This document shows positions 35,001 to 48,216 of a stretch of 64,000 bases of DNA, piece after piece. This DNA is from Calonectria ilicicola (Eukaryota; Ascomycota; Sordariomycetes; Hypocreales; Nectriaceae): contig CP085826.1 in the NCBI GenBank assembly GCA_020809705.1, forward strand, positions 6,510,001 through 6,574,000, given 5' to 3'. Position numbers and translations under genes: made by a program. The notes beneath the pieces were generated by a model. That model worked only from the letters and a program-made list of their open reading frames with translations. It was not told the origin of the DNA and made no database searches. Within the stretch, counting starts at the first letter, position 1, and every line of letters starts with the position of its first letter.

Positions 35001-35381
35001 GTGCGCGGTGTTCGTGCAAAGAGGGTGGTGCAGGCTTGCCATCCTTGGGGATCGGTTCGTAGTTGGTTGAGATATTCGTAGGCTTGCTCTTTGAGGGACT
35101 GGTCGGAGGAAGGATTCGACAGAATCTCGACGGCGTTTTCTACCTAGACGGCCAAACAGCAAAGAGTTAGCATTGAGGAGCTCCCCCCTGGTATCCCGAC
35201 ACACGATTGCCTGCCCACGGCGTTGGGTGATGGACGTTGGGCCGATGCAACATGGGCATGACCCAGACCGACGTCAAAAAAATGGCGGGGCACGAGACAG
35301 GCGTCATGACCCATAGAACCACACGTCCCCAACCCAAGCATAGGAACAAAGACAGACTGCGTAACTCACCTGAACCTCCAT
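32038..35381 (-). CDS. LOS1: Exportin-T / tRNA exportin Los1
   Basis: Three exons, 35381-35370, 35143-33601 and 33551-32038 (3069 nt, 1022 aa), the usual length for Los1/XPOT. The first coding exon is only 12 nt (MEVQ), separated by a 226-nt intron from VENAVEILSNP. The N-terminus carries the importin-beta/exportin pattern (QAYEYLNQLRTDPQGW, HLQNKLTQTLTYLFVFLY, LRILGSIHDEIAD). HEAT-like helices continue throughout, and an acidic insert (about DDADDDMSSDESDHS) lies past the middle. Known role: a Ran-GTP-dependent karyopherin that exports mature tRNA from the nucleus. Intron 2 uses a weaker GTTTGT donor, but the join restores the conserved MVESGIASFSHPAILLQY peptide. Confidence 0.93.
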
Positions 35382-36924
35382 GTTCTAACGGTACGAGCGA
35401 GTGTATAGGGGGATAAAAACGGCGGTGTAGTGCGTGCGAGGCTGCTATAATTCTGGCAGCTGTGGATACAAAGCATCCAGCATAGTTATAACTTGGGGGA
35501 GGGCGAGGCGGCGGACAAGGCTACCGAGGGGTCATGCCTGCCTGGGTCGGGTGCTGGTCTGAGAATAGGGAGCGCGCAGAGGTGGTTTCACAGCGGACGG
35601 CGGTGGGTATATGGCAAGCAGGGACCCGGCTGGAGAACTGGCAAAGGGCGGAGATGCAAGCCTGGGAGGTGTATATTTTTGTGAGAACTGCGTTTTTATC
35701 GGAGGGTGCTATTTCTAAAAGTCGGTGCGGTGCCAGTCTTGTGCCAATGTGGATGTGGGGTAGCCACAACACACACAACGCAGCAGCGCCCAGAGCTAGG
35801 CGGATCATTCTCGGACAAACCTCGAGCCCACTGCCTCGGGTCCAGAAGCCCCAGAGACCCCGGGCATTGGAAGGGAGCCTGTGAGGCTTGAATTTCCGCC
35901 ACCTTTGCACTTTCACAGCCGCATTCATCACTCTGCATATTTCCTACACATAGTCGCACCTCGCGTGCACGTTCATTCATAGCCAAGCCAACCTTAATCG
36001 CCTAGCTCCATATTTTTTTGGCTGTCCCTTTCTCAGCCTTTCCGCTCTCGTGGGCACATTTCATCTTCATCCCATCCTCCATGGTTCAGTTTCAGGTCTC
36101 CAGCAAACCCCATTGGCCCACTGTGTTTCTAGAACTAATCCCCTGCGGGGTTTTTTCTTCCTCAACATTCCTGATCTTGTTGGCCAATTGTTCTGAACAG
36201 TCCACGCTTCCGCAGTAAACCATCGTCACTGTGACATCATTGTCTCACACTCAACGACAAGTTGATCCCGTTACCCTGCATCATATACCCAACCCCACAA
36301 CATCACATAAGTCGTTTACAGGACAACCTCGAGAAACTAATGGGTAACCCTCATCCTAAATAATGCAATAGCATGATTTTTCTGCTGTAATGGTGGATTC
36401 CGCTTGCCCTTTATTGTATTTTTATGTTTCTGGTTGTCCTGAAATATAAATTTGAGTCCTATATCTTACTTTGTTGGCCTTCCTTAGGGTATGTAGATCA
36501 TTAATATAGATTACCTTAAATAACGTCACTTTGCAACAAACCTTTCTACTCCCCCACCAACGTTATCGTCCATCTTATTCCCGAGCCACCTACTTATTTC
36601 CTCGAATATATATAATTGTCTAATTCTCATTGCTTCGAAGGCGTCTCCTCATTGCAATGGATTTCCAACCTTACTACATCAACTTGGATTTGCCCAATCG
36701 CCTACCTGGGGTCGTCAATATATTACGCCCATGTATACATGAAAAGTCATCTACAATACCAAAGTGATTTAGTAGTGATTTAGTAGCACAATACACATAT
36801 TCGAAAACCACCCTCCCGTGACTTTTTCACATTAGGCGTCACGAAACTCAACTTCCCTAAAACAGCAACTGAATAGGAAAAACAACAAGGTAAAGACCAA
36901 AAACACATAGATAAACCACCTCGT

Positions 36925-36972
36925 TATTTATATATATAATATATATTCATTCATTCATTGATTTATTTATTT
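36925..36972. repeat. AT-rich simple repeats
   Basis: Alternating TA over about 20 nt, then three ATTC units and ATTT-type units. Simple low-complexity DNA inside the long intergenic stretch. Confidence 0.8.
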
Positions 36973-39900
36973 CTGAGTTGATTTGTGGATAGTAGAAAAA
37001 AAGTAGAAGCAACATCAGCTTTCGGGGCTTGGGTCTCATTTATTTAGAATTACGCATACCATAAGTGTGCTGTTTTTTTTAAAAATCCTGAAAAAGAGAC
37101 TATCGATACATGGAAATGAGTTACAACATAATGAACAGTAAAAGTAAGAATATCATCATTTGCGAGGTAATACAAGCAGCCCGAAAGAGGATTTCGAACC
37201 AATTTCGCATGCACGCTGGACTCTACTACGGATGGCCGATTGACTTACCGGGTAATGGGAATGGAATCATAGGGACAGTCCCATCCACGGCCATTGTTAT
37301 TATTGATATATCATGAACATATTTGCATCGGGCTGCACAATCTCATCCCATAATACGTAATACTATGTCACCGAACGGGTGTCGGCAAAACCTCATAATA
37401 TCATGCCGTCTTGGGATCGTCGGTGGCTGATTGACGCTAGTCGCTTATCGGATGTCGTAAAACAAATGACTCGAAACAAGGTAATATTTTACGAAGAGGC
37501 TGCAGGTTTCTATCGATGAACAGCTACCATCTTGGTGATTGGTAGACTCCGATTTGGAAATGAGAGACGCGGGGATGCAGCAGATATTAGCTGTATCATC
37601 AATGCTGTCATTTGTGGGAAGCAAACTAATTGAACGGCTCATTTCCTTGGAAATGAGTTTGAAGCAGGACACTCGATTACATATGACAGTGGAGAGTGTG
37701 AGAGCGATATCGAACACCGATGCGGTTCATATACATTAAAGGTCGTTCGGCTTGATAAGCACCAGTGTTCCAGTGGATTAACTGAGGGTAGCAGGGCGCC
37801 CAATTGCTTTTAAGCTGTTACATTGTCGGGCCGGTATGTACGCTTTGTCGGTTGTGATGTACTAGGCCAAAAACTAAGAGGTCCAAGCAAATACGGCGAT
37901 TCCGTCGAATTGTGCCTGCCGGCGCGGGGCGGCACTTCGATGCTCGATCGAATAAAAGATAGAGGTTGGTAAAATAAAGGATCAGACAGCAGATTTCCGA
38001 ATATGGATTGTTGCAGTGTGATGGGGGATGGATACTTGACGCAGTGTTTGGCGACGATCTGCCTGGGGTTCCTACAGTATGCTTCGCACATGCCACCTGG
38101 GGATGGCGCGCCATTATCTACCAGCCAGGGAATCGCTCCAGTCGTCATGCTCATTTCCCGCCCCTCCGCCTTCTTACCCAACGCAGTTCACCTCGTCTGG
38201 AAATAGTAAAGACAAGCTTTGTGGTCTCCTCGTCCTCTCCTTTTACGGGGGTTAAGAGAGGACCCTCGTGGGCAGAAAACGAGGTAGTCCATTAAAGCCC
38301 CTGCTGGTGTCACTGTTTGATTTCAGTAATGACGGCACAACTCAGGTATGACGGGTCTCAGTTATTGCCACTTGAAGAAAGGCTTTGGTTTAGCCGATCG
38401 TCAGGAGAGGGGAGAGCCAGCCACTGCCGACCTGGCCACGACGTGGCGCCCCAGGGTGATCTCGGGTTCCTGAATCAGTCATGGGCCGGCAAGGGTACGT
38501 GTAGAAGGTGGGTTCTTTCTTTGGCAGGAAAAATTGCCCCATGCGCAGAGTGCAAAGCCATGGGCATTGTTGCAAGTCGTCGCACAGCTGGCAGGCTAAC
38601 TGGTAGAAGAAACATTCTGGTCAAACAATGTGGGTGAGTCGGGCGATGCGCACTGCACATCAGCGGGCCAAGGCTGTCATGATGCAATGCAGGGCAAAAG
38701 TACCAGAAACAATATTCCTTGGGGCCACGCGGTCGAGTTGACGTGAGTTGCGAGTAATTGTGGCTCTCGGCTTGTTTCAAGAGAAGCTCGACGTCATGGG
38801 TATTTGGATCAGCAGAAAATCCCAATGGTGTGACAAGTGGGCAAGGACGGCGGGAATAAGCATGCCAAAAAGCCACTCACATTGGCCACTGCCAAGTACC
38901 GTTTGTGATGGGGCTGGGTTACCCTTGCCGCCACAGACTTTCTTTCAGACCCGTCACCGCCTCCCATCTCGGCCCATTATCAAGCCTATCAGAATCATAT
39001 GCTAATGGATGCGAATGGGTAGGCATTGCTGGTATTCGTGATGCTACTCAACAACTTGGTTCATATATTTGAAAGACAGGGGAGCGATTTCGGCAGGTGG
39101 ACTAGCGGAATTGCATCCGAAAATTGCTACGAACAAGCATATTCGAGCTTTATTTCGGTTCGTTTTAGGCTGTTTAATAAAAGTGGTGGGACGCGGCGAG
39201 AGATGCCGACGGATATAGACGAGACGTTGAGACTGATGCATCCGTAAAATAACACTAAGACGAGGCCTCTGGGTCGATCGTTGTCCGCAGAACTCGCGTA
39301 TCCGGGCTCGCCTTTTTCTAAGTTTTACTTGCTTTTCAACCGAGTGTCTCTGTCTCGATTTTTCCGATGACCTAGCCGAGTAGTTTAACCGGCCTCATCG
39401 ACTTCAACGGTGCCAAGCGACCTTTGAGTTTGGGAGGCAGCGGGAAATAGGACTGAAGGGTACTGGCGCTGCATCGGGAAACATGGTTCCTTGGAGCTCG
39501 GCTGGGCTAGCGGCGGATTGAGATGGATCATGGGGGATGGCAATCCGCATCTTGTTCCTGCATTAGGGAAAAGGGGGGATTGGCCATGGCGGCTGCTCCG
39601 ACCCCGTCAACTGGGCGGCCAGTCCAGAGATGCGTTGTTTTGGATCCCTTGTGTAGAGGCTAGCGGACGACTCGGCTTTTGCACTGAGGCCTCTGGAAGT
39701 GGGGAAGCCTTGCTTCGCATAAATGAATTGGCGGGCAAGGTGGATGGGACGGTCCTTATTCATTGGCAGCGCTTATGAGGAACAAGGGAAATGGTGCCGC
39801 CTGCACCTTGATGTTGGTTCTTCCTGGCTGCCACCTTGACTGAGGCGAAAGTACCCAAGGATCATGGACTTGCCAGCACCAGATGCGAGTCAGATGAAGG

Positions 39901-40487
39901 ATGCCTTGAATATAGTACGTACATTGATGAAAGGACGGGATGGATCAGTACCACCAGCCCCAGGTTGTTATTTTATTACGGGTGGCTGTTTTACGAGAGA
40001 TGTCTTGTACGCGGTGTCTCTTGTTGACGAGCACGAAATCCAAAATCGAACCATGGAAAGCCACTCTGTGGCTGCCGGCGGTTGTGGTTGCGTGAGTCGA
40101 GACGGGGTGGCATGTACTCGACTCGTGAGGCGGGAGGGCGGTACCTGGGAGAAATTGTGCAATTTACAGTGTACACGTGCACATAATATGCACAAAGTTA
40201 CGCCCCATGTAGAGCCAAGCAGTTTTCAGATGGCAGGAGGGTGTAGGGGCCACACAGCGCCACAGAGGGTCACACAGCGCAAAGGTCAGTGCCCAATCGG
40301 AAAGGATAGGCGTTGGCAACGCTGCCACGCCGGCTCCGAGCACCTCCCTCTACCTTTGCGATCAACATGCACAGCCCTCCGATCGGTGGATCGCTGGGCA
40401 ACAACATGCTCAGTTGAGCAGTTGCAGTGACTACACACCACACGACAGTGCATAGTTAGTCGGAGGGAACCAAAGCACCGCGGTAAG

Positions 40488-40505
40488 AAAAAAAAAAAAA
40501 AAAAA
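40488..40505. repeat. A18 homopolymer
   Basis: Eighteen consecutive A on the plus strand with no upstream coding or retro-element signature, and no visible target-site duplication around it. Confidence 0.9.
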
Positions 40506-41558
40506 CAGCGTCATAATAGAGCGGATCCTGATGCAGGTCCCTTCCCCTAGCCGCGAGATACTGCCCGTGCCTGCGATTCTTTGACGTCGGCTTGCCCAGA
40601 CAAACCATGCTGTGCACCAGCCAGCCCGTTGACAGTCTCCAAGCCAAGGTCTCAAGCCCCGAGATAGGCGCCCCCTGTCCATCATCAAGCCGCCCCGACC
40701 AGTGGCGTCTCGAGCAGATCGTCAGTCTGGACGACAGGTGAGCCACTTTGGACCACCGAGATGAAGACAGCTTCAAGGCACCGCACATGAGTGGTTCACC
40801 ACATGTCCCACAAGCGCCCACCCGCAACACCCACACACCCGCAAGACACGACGGACTGAGTCTCTTTCTCTTTGCCTCTCCGGGCGCCTCCCGCAGAGGA
40901 ACTACTCAATTGCCCTGGCTAATGGGCACACCAGCTCCAGGCTGGTGCTGACAAGCCACACCCAATGACAGTTGAGAAGAGCCATTGACTGGTTGCGCGG
41001 ACCTTTTGAAATCTAGATCCTGGTTCTTCATCGGGCGGCGGGCCACCAACGGCAGCACCTCTTTCCTAGGCTGGAGCTCACACCCTTGCCTTTGTCCATG
41101 TATCCAAAGGGCCCGTGGTTCAGGTACCATGTTGATCCTAGAAGCGGTCTTTGGAGCGGTCCATGATTCTCCACCCTCCATCTTGGTCCACCCGCAACAT
41201 GGCTCCGCCGTCCCAACTTGCAATGCTTGTCCAAGTCATTTGCCAGGGTCACACTCCTATCGCTCATCCCAACCTTCACCAGGCCCCTGGATCTAGCAGT
41301 TGACGTACGTAATTTCCCTGGAGACGTCTTGTAGGCGATGGACATGGCTATTAAAATGCGACATCCTCCATGCAGTTGTGACTTCTTTTCTTCCCTCCTC
41401 ACCAGCCTACCAGACAACTTTAAGCTGCTTGCTTCTTAACTCGCCTCTTGACTTCGGTCGTCCATTCTTTCAGAATTACAAACAACATCTCCTTAAGCTC
41501 TTTTGCTTAGCCATTCTTTCTCAACCAAATCACTTCAAAACCCCTTCAACCATTCAAA

Positions 41559-42500
41559 ATGCGTTTCACCGTTGCTGCTGCTATCCTGGCCACTGGCGCC
41601 ATGGCCGCCTACGTTCCTCCCGTTGAGGTTTCCACTGACTACGAGACCAAGATGGTTACCATCACCTCTTGCGGTCCCGAGGTCACCAACTGCCCTGCCC
41701 GCAGCCACAGCGCTACTCCTTACACCTCTGTTCCTGCTGTGACCACCTCCGAGGCTCTCCCCGTGACCACCGATGAGTCTTCCCCCGAGACCACCTCTGC
41801 TCCTCTCACCACCAGCACCATCTACTCCACCAAGGTCCACACCATCACCTCTTGCGCTGCTACCGTCACCAACTGCCCTGCTCGCAGCACCATTGTCTCC
41901 ACCGAGACCATTGCTGTTTCCACCACTGTCTGCCCCGTCTCTGAGGAGTCTGAGACTCCCAAGACTCCCGGCAAGACTGGTGGCGAGAACTCTGGTGTCA
42001 AGCCTTCCTCCGCTGTCGATGTCCCCATCTACACTCCCGTCCCCGTTCCCTCCAACGGCACCTACGGTGGTGGTTCCAGCTCCGGCTCCGGCTCCTCCTA
42101 CGCCGTTCCCCAGCCCCCCACTACCTCTTCCGCTGGCAGCGAGCAGTGCGTCCCCTCTTCCTCTGTCACTGCTATCACCAAGAGCTACACCACCGTCTAC
42201 ACCTCGGTTGAGTACTCCACCATCCAGATCCCCTGCGCTACTGAGACTGCTGTTGTCCCTCCTGCTAGCACCCCCGTCTACGGTGGTGGCAACAACAGCG
42301 GTAACAACAACGGCGGCAACACCACGTGAGTAACATTCAAACTTCTATATACACAGAACTGTGACTAACAAACTGCTAGTGTCCCTGCCACCACTCCCGT
42401 TGCTTCCACTCCCGCTCAGGTCACTGGTGCCGCTGGTGCCGTCACTGGCTCTGCCTTCTTCGCTGCCGCCGCTGGTCTCGCTGCTCTTATCCTTGCTTAA
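41559..42500 (+). CDS. Secreted GPI-anchored Ser/Thr-rich cell-wall protein
   Basis: Two exons, 41559-42325 and 42380-42500, with a GTGAGT..TAG intron and GACTAAC branch site, giving 295 aa. A signal peptide is clear (MRFTVAAAILATGAMA, cleavage near 16-17). The mature part is Ser/Thr/Pro-rich. Two similar cysteine repeats are visible, TITSCGPEVTNCPARS and TITSCAATVTNCPARS, plus a third weaker Cys segment (YSTIQIPCAT). Gly/Ser/Asn-rich spacers precede a hydrophobic C-terminus (GSAFFAAAAGLAALILA), which fits GPI attachment. The second exon encodes only this anchor signal and its Thr/Pro lead-in. Codons are strongly biased to C-ending forms, suggesting high expression. The role is inferred as a wall mannoprotein; I assign no specific family. 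Confidence 0.88.
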
Positions 42501-44870
42501 GTAAATCCATCTTTCAACTAGATGGGTTGAAGCCTGCAGGTTACGGCATTTCATGACGGACATCGGTGTCTAGTTGTCATGTATCGCGTTTTCTAGACAT
42601 TTGAATACTACAGCATTGATGGCAACGATTTCGTGTACCTAATTTTCTAATTGTCAAAACGGCAATTCAGGTGTGGCATATGTCAATTGGTGTTGGCTTG
42701 CCATGGTTTGGTTGCCGGGTTGCAACACAGACGCTTTTTTACCACTTTTGCAAAAAACCAGGCGTTCAGTTATTAGTGAATGAATGATAGTCTTTTTTTC
42801 TATACTTGGTCCGAGTTTCGCTTTCGCTCCCGCGTGCATGTTCCCGAAAAGCCACCACCAAGGCCAAGCAATTGTTCGCCTAAACACCCTGGAAAACCTG
42901 GGGATTGAGAATGCGCCGCCATGCACCTTTCCGCTGCTCTTCATTTCGCAAACCCGCAAGAGGGCAAGCCACCCGCGGCCTGCCGCCACAGACCACCCTC
43001 GTCACAAGTGCGACAAGCGACCACGCGGCCCTGGTCGGGCGGGAAATTGCCCTTTGCGGCGCGGTACCTGCGTGATTGGCCTGCACCGAGGAAATAAACT
43101 GGAAGCGTGGAACCCTGCGGTTAAGGGAGCAGGGGTGCATACTTACACTACAACCCGATGGGGAAGGAAGGTGTAGTACTGTGACGAGGCCCGACTTGCC
43201 GTTTAGTGAGCGGCATGTGGGAGATTGGGGATAAGTAGGGTTCTGGGTGCTATGCTAGCGTATCATTGCTGTATGAAAGTGGCAATCCAGAGTTAATTGT
43301 GATTTGCATAGGCTTAATTCAATTGATATATTAGCTGGTTAGCCTCACTCTTGCACTGCTGATCCAGCCTCGTGGCATCCCGGGCCTTGCTTTGGCTTCT
43401 GCCCACGCCGCCGAGTCGGACCATGAATACAGTCCACGGCCTCCCCCCCCCTGTGTACAGTGCGAAGCTTGTTCGGCTGTATGAGTGTGTGATCAGATCA
43501 GATGAATTCTCCGCCTTTCCCTCCGAGTGTAATTTGTCCTCGACGATCTCATCGAGTTTAGGAAATAACAATCGCCTCCCACGTGGATGAGGGAGGAAGG
43601 GTGAGGGCGCACGTGGAGGGTTGCGCAATGCGCTGTCGTCGGTGTTTGAGCTTTCGTGAGCAAACCAAGCACAATGGCCTCTCTGCAGCCATCCGTGACA
43701 AACATATCCGCCCCCACCTTCCGTTCCGTCTGTTTTAAACTCAAGCCCATGTTGCTGTTGGGTGCGTGCGTTTTGTGTGCCAAGTCCAATGTCTCGCCCG
43801 CCCTCGGAGAAGCAATTCGTAGCGAATATGCGTGGTGGGGGGGAGTTAGGTGGCGTGCTCTCCTTTGACTCTAGGAATAACCATGCGGGGAGAGATGGGG
43901 AATAGATTGCGTAACTCCGTGAATTAGAGTTGGAACGTCGCCCCCATTCTTATTCCACAGCCAAAAATAAAGCCGTCCACATGTTCAGTGGGTAGTCGGT
44001 GAGGGCATCGGCATGGTGATTATCCCTAATATTAGCATTGCGTCACGGTGCTGAGATATGATATGTTGAAGGGGGATTCGAAGCAAGAAAAGACGATGGT
44101 GGTTTCGATTGCGGGTTCCTTTTAGCTAAGTGTAGCTTCGCTGCGTGTGCAATTAACACCTGATTGCTTGGCGTAGGCATCGTCATAAACCTGAGCTGGC
44201 TTCAGATTAGGTATCAAATAGAAAAATGGCAATTCGAGGGTCTGTTGGTTTGTCACTCGATGCTGGCACGTTAGCTTGTGAAACGGAAGTCCTGATATGA
44301 TAATTGAAAAGGAATTAAAAGATTGTATCCTGCAACGTTTAGATAAAGAGGGAGCTGGATCTGAATTCGAAGTATGCACTCGCTTTGGCAGTTTCCATCA
44401 TCATGGCTTTGGCATATTATGGGTGGTCCTTAAGCTGGCTAGTGACTTGTTATTAGTTATTGGGGTTTGCTATCTGTTTTCTGGTTAATTTGTCGCTTAA
44501 CGGTTGTTGTCTTCTTAGTTATGATGCTTGTTCCTGAGAGTGAGATTAGTCTGATCCGAGTTTCCACGGGAACATGCTCTATTTTAATTTAGTCAGGGGA
44601 AGAAACCACCGCTGAGATGTCTTTTTTTTTAGTTGGGGATTTTATTATGTTCTGTTAGCATGAAGTTGTAGGTAGGGTTCTGACCTGGGGTTAAGTTGTT
44701 GATGCCCATATATGACTTCTCGAAGGTTCATCACCACGTTGAATATTCGCCAAGCGAATCGTTCCTGGAGTGGGCCATATTCAAAAGCGAGTCTCAATTC
44801 CAGTCAAAGAGAGAAAAAAAAAGGCTTTGCGAGAATAATGTAAAAATAAAATGCAAAAGAAACTCGCTAG
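42501..44870. other. Intergenic, about 2.4 kb
   Basis: It begins with the GPI-protein 3' UTR. Only short frames, without protein character, occur up to the tRNA. T-rich on the tRNA (minus) strand next to its 3' end. Confidence 0.4.
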
Positions 44871-44952
44871 CGACGTGGGCCTGATTCGAACAGACGCCTC
44901 CGAAGAGATATGATTTCTAGTCATACGCATTAGACCACTCTGCCACCACGCC
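44871..44952 (-). tRNA. tRNA-Ser (anticodon AGA)
   Basis: 82 nt on the minus strand, folding fully. The acceptor arms GGCGTGG / CCACGTC have discriminator G. The D arm is GCA..TGC around AGTGGTCTAA. The anticodon stem TATGA/TCATA encloses loop CTAGAAA, so the anticodon is AGA, which reads UCU. A 13-nt variable arm (CTC-TTCG-GAG) is typical of class II Ser tRNA. The T arm is GTCTG-TTCGAAT-CAGGC. Internal A and B boxes are visible (TGGCAGAGTGG and GTTCGAATC). No intron. CCA is not encoded, as expected in eukaryotes. A TTTCTTTT run just downstream can terminate Pol III. Confidence 0.95.
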
Positions 44953-47900
44953 TTTGCTGCTTGTTGATTAGTCAGTATCGTAATTCATTTTATGTACACG
45001 GATGTGGGGTTGAGAGCGGAATTCATATCAAAGTCCGTGATGGAACGGAGTTGAGAAAGAACAGCTCGGCGGATTATAGTCAATCTCTTGGCAAAGGATT
45101 TCCCTCGCCTCCGTTTCTGTAAATAATTTTCTCAGGTTTAAATTGGACATGCATCATCATGCCGATATCCTGGATGTGTTAGTAAAGAATGTTTTCCTGC
45201 ATTTTTGTGGTGGTTGTAGATGTGATTGAAGTCGTCAAATTGACACCTATTTTGGTCTAGGTTCATGCTGCTCCTTCCCCCCCTCTTTCCCCTTTCATAT
45301 GCAATTAGTTCCGTATTTTGATCAAATTTCTTACATACCGTTTTGGCCGTCAAATGTTATCCCATAGTTGTGACATGGGAGCTATCATTAGCAACGAGCG
45401 CGCCATGTACCCTTCTATAGACTGCTGACGTGTTAGCGCGAGAAAAAAAAACCGCCGAGAACAGACTTGGCAAAGGTCTGCTGACAGAGAAACAGGGTGT
45501 GGGCAATCCAATTATTTGGTTGGTGTGCATCTGTGGCGCCTGGCGAGATGCGGCTTGCTGGCCGGCTGGACGAATTGTGGTAAGAGAATGTGTGCCAAGC
45601 GCTGTGCCGTAAATATTTGTCTATGACATGGGGCTAATGGAATCTATATCTAGGATGACCTTTGAGTCTCTTCTTTCCACCGATACATTGCCTCCGAAAG
45701 GATGAACGTAACCGTGCATGACTGGCGGAGAGACAGTCTCCGTGGGGTCAAAGCGACGGATGATGGTGGAGATAATCTCATCAGCGGCAGAAAGCAGGCG
45801 GAAGTGGAACTGGGTAAGAGAAGTGCCGACGGAGACGGAGTAACAACATGGTGGCTTTGGACGCGGGTACGGAGTTGAGGGGGAAAGGCTTAGGCCGCCA
45901 ATGCGGAGACGGTGAGGCGCAGGCCAAGCCCACATACATGTACTACATTCGTTTCGCATCGGGCCTTGTAGGGCACCATTATTATTTCACACCCTCACCT
46001 ATAAGTTATAGTTGGCCTGCAGGGCGCTATCGAGCTCGACAGACACGTGAGATGTTAAATGGCCAGGAGAGATGCCCGATTCGATAACCTGATAGGGTTG
46101 CGGAGGACGGGTCATGGAACATGGATCTATATACATCGACCGCAACAGGATCTGGAGGTGGCGGCGTTCATGGTTTGAGCCGAAATGCATACGAAAATGT
46201 CACTGAACGAAAATATCATTGAACACAATAGCTCCGGTTTAAGGTGACTGTGGATAAATCGGGGTGAAAGTGGCCGCGTGGTCCGACTCCCCGAGGCCGT
46301 GATGAGAGCGGTGAGTAACAGTAGAAAAGAGCACTAAAAACTGGATGACGCAGCTTGCGTCATGTAGAGGAATAAATGATACAGTTGATTCTCTCAAAAC
46401 GAGCTAAGCTTGGGCTGTGTTGGATATCTAGTTTAGGTTCGCAACAGAATGAACAAATACGGAAAGTTTGGTATTGAGCTAACTGGGTTGAACACGGTAC
46501 GAGCTCAAATTAAGATTAGAGTGACACTAAGGATTTCGAATGTGTTGGAATGCGCGTCGACGTGTGTTTGCGATGAAAAAAGGATTGAGAAGGATTAGTG
46601 ATTAATGCCAGATGCATGTGGAACTATTGGTTGCCCTTGGCCTGTCCGCGGGGCTAGAGTGGGTCTTGATCTTCAGATTGTCCCGTCCCGAAGAAAAAAA
46701 GACAAAATTAAAGATATGAGTGGAGCATGGAAAGGGCGCTAAAGCTCGCACTCGCACTTGGATTCAGCGTCAGCCATGCTGTGTGCGAGTGTGGAGTTGT
46801 GCCATTGCGCAGCCACAGCCAGGGACCACGCAATGGGTGTGCACGCATAATGACGACTGTCAGCCTTGCAAAGCCCCTCTTTGATCTCTGATGCAACCTG
46901 TTTGTCGCATGCCAATCTGGATCATCTAGACGAGTCTCGCACCCTGTTCTGTAGCACAGCTAATGGATAGGCGATCAGGTTGCAACTAGAACTTGTTTTG
47001 GTGTGATGGTGCGCTGCTGACATGAACGGTGATGAATCATAGCTGAAAGGCGGTAGTGATTACTCACTGCGGACCGAAGGCTGAAAATGAGGGCCAAATA
47101 AAAAAAACGATTTGCCTAAAAGGGTATGAATGTTGCGAGTGGCAGCGTCATCAGCATGCAGGGATAGGGCAGCCCTATTGACCATCGAGGAACGAGCCTT
47201 GGCGATACGTGGATACGTTTCGGTAGTGACCCACACAGCATCTCACTCCTCGCACTCTCAAAGTGCGAAACGCTTTGAGCATTCCCAGGTAGCGCCTCAC
47301 ACCTTACTGCCGTGCTACACCCGCATCCTTCCGCCTGGGTTTGATGGAGCCGCGCACACACACGGACTTGGGAATTTGGAAAACGGAGAGTGGCCTTGCC
47401 AAGCCCGAGAAGGAGTAAGTATTCTGAAGGACTCGGCTAATGCTGGACAAGAATGGTATTTTCGTTTGGGAGTAGGTGGGCGTAGCCAGGCACATCGAAC
47501 CATTCTGCAATAAACTGACCCATTTTTTGGGCGCAACAATTTCTCTGCAGTCATCCCATCTATTGTCTCGTCGAATAAAGCCTTGTACGGTAATCCTGAA
47601 AAGGCCTTTTGTTGTTGATCATGGCAGTGAGAGTCTGCAATGGCCAAAAAAGTAACTGATTCGACACAGCAGCACAAGGTTCCTCCGCTGACAGGCGGAG
47701 CCCCCCACTAGCATGTCTTGAGGCATGCTGACAGGCGCGGGCTTCGGATTTCGTCGCGCTAACGAATCCCTGTCAACTCGTGGTTGGGAGTCCGAGCCGC
47801 AGGTTGCGAGTCCGAACGTGGCACTGCCGCCTCCGTCTAAGTGGCCGTCGGAGAGTTGGATAGCTGCATGGGGCGTGCGCAACGCACCCGCTCCTACTCG

Positions 47901-48216
47901 GAATCGACCCTCGCATAGGCGTAGGCGTAGACATGCTGTCTAACGCTGACTCCGTTTTTCGTAGAACTGCGTTGCTTCTCGTTTGCTTATATCAAGGGCG
48001 TCTGCTTCCCACCATGGCATCCAGAATATTCTCATCACCATCCATCAGTAACATTCACAACAACAGCCGCAGCACTCTCCTCCAAGTCATTCACTCCTCT
48101 CCGCAACGGAGCTTCTCCAACAGCCCCAGACCAGCTTTTAAGCTTAATTCTCAACTGGGCCTCCTTGCTTGATACCAACCCCGACATCAACAAGCTACAC
48201 TCGCCACACCACCAAA
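44953..48216. other. Intergenic, about 3.3 kb, ending in the RTA1-gene leader
   Basis: No gene supported. Short frames occur on both strands. The last 280 bases have leader-like character and contain an upstream ORF. Confidence 0.4.
48014..48172 (+). promoter_or_regulatory. Candidate upstream ORF in the RTA1-gene leader (52 codons)
   Basis: An ATG in strong context (CCACCATGG) at 48014 opens a 52-aa frame ending at 48172, 44 nt before the main ATG at 48217. The peptide is Ser/Asn/Arg-rich, with RSFSNSPRPAFKLNSQLG near its end. If the transcript starts upstream of 48014, this uORF should lower translation of the downstream gene. The same frame also has an earlier ATG at 47933. Confidence 0.45.

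Larger units (their letters stand above)
35382..41558. other. Longest gene-free stretch, about 6.2 kb
   Basis: No gene supported. The left end is the LOS1 promoter. A strongly AT-rich zone at about 36.3-37.1 kb carries TA-rich and ATTC/ATTT repeats. Further right are short unrelated frames on both strands, an 18-nt A tract at 40488-40505, and finally the C/T-rich promoter and leader of the GPI-protein gene (about 41.3-41.56 kb). No tRNA, transposase or reverse-transcriptase fragment seen. Confidence 0.45.

Noticed and set aside
39864..40430. 188-codon plus-strand frame
   Set aside because: No protein-like pattern and overlapping frames on the other strand.
40488..40505. A18 tract as the tail of a retroposed copy
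   Set aside because: No upstream coding similarity, no target-site duplication seen.
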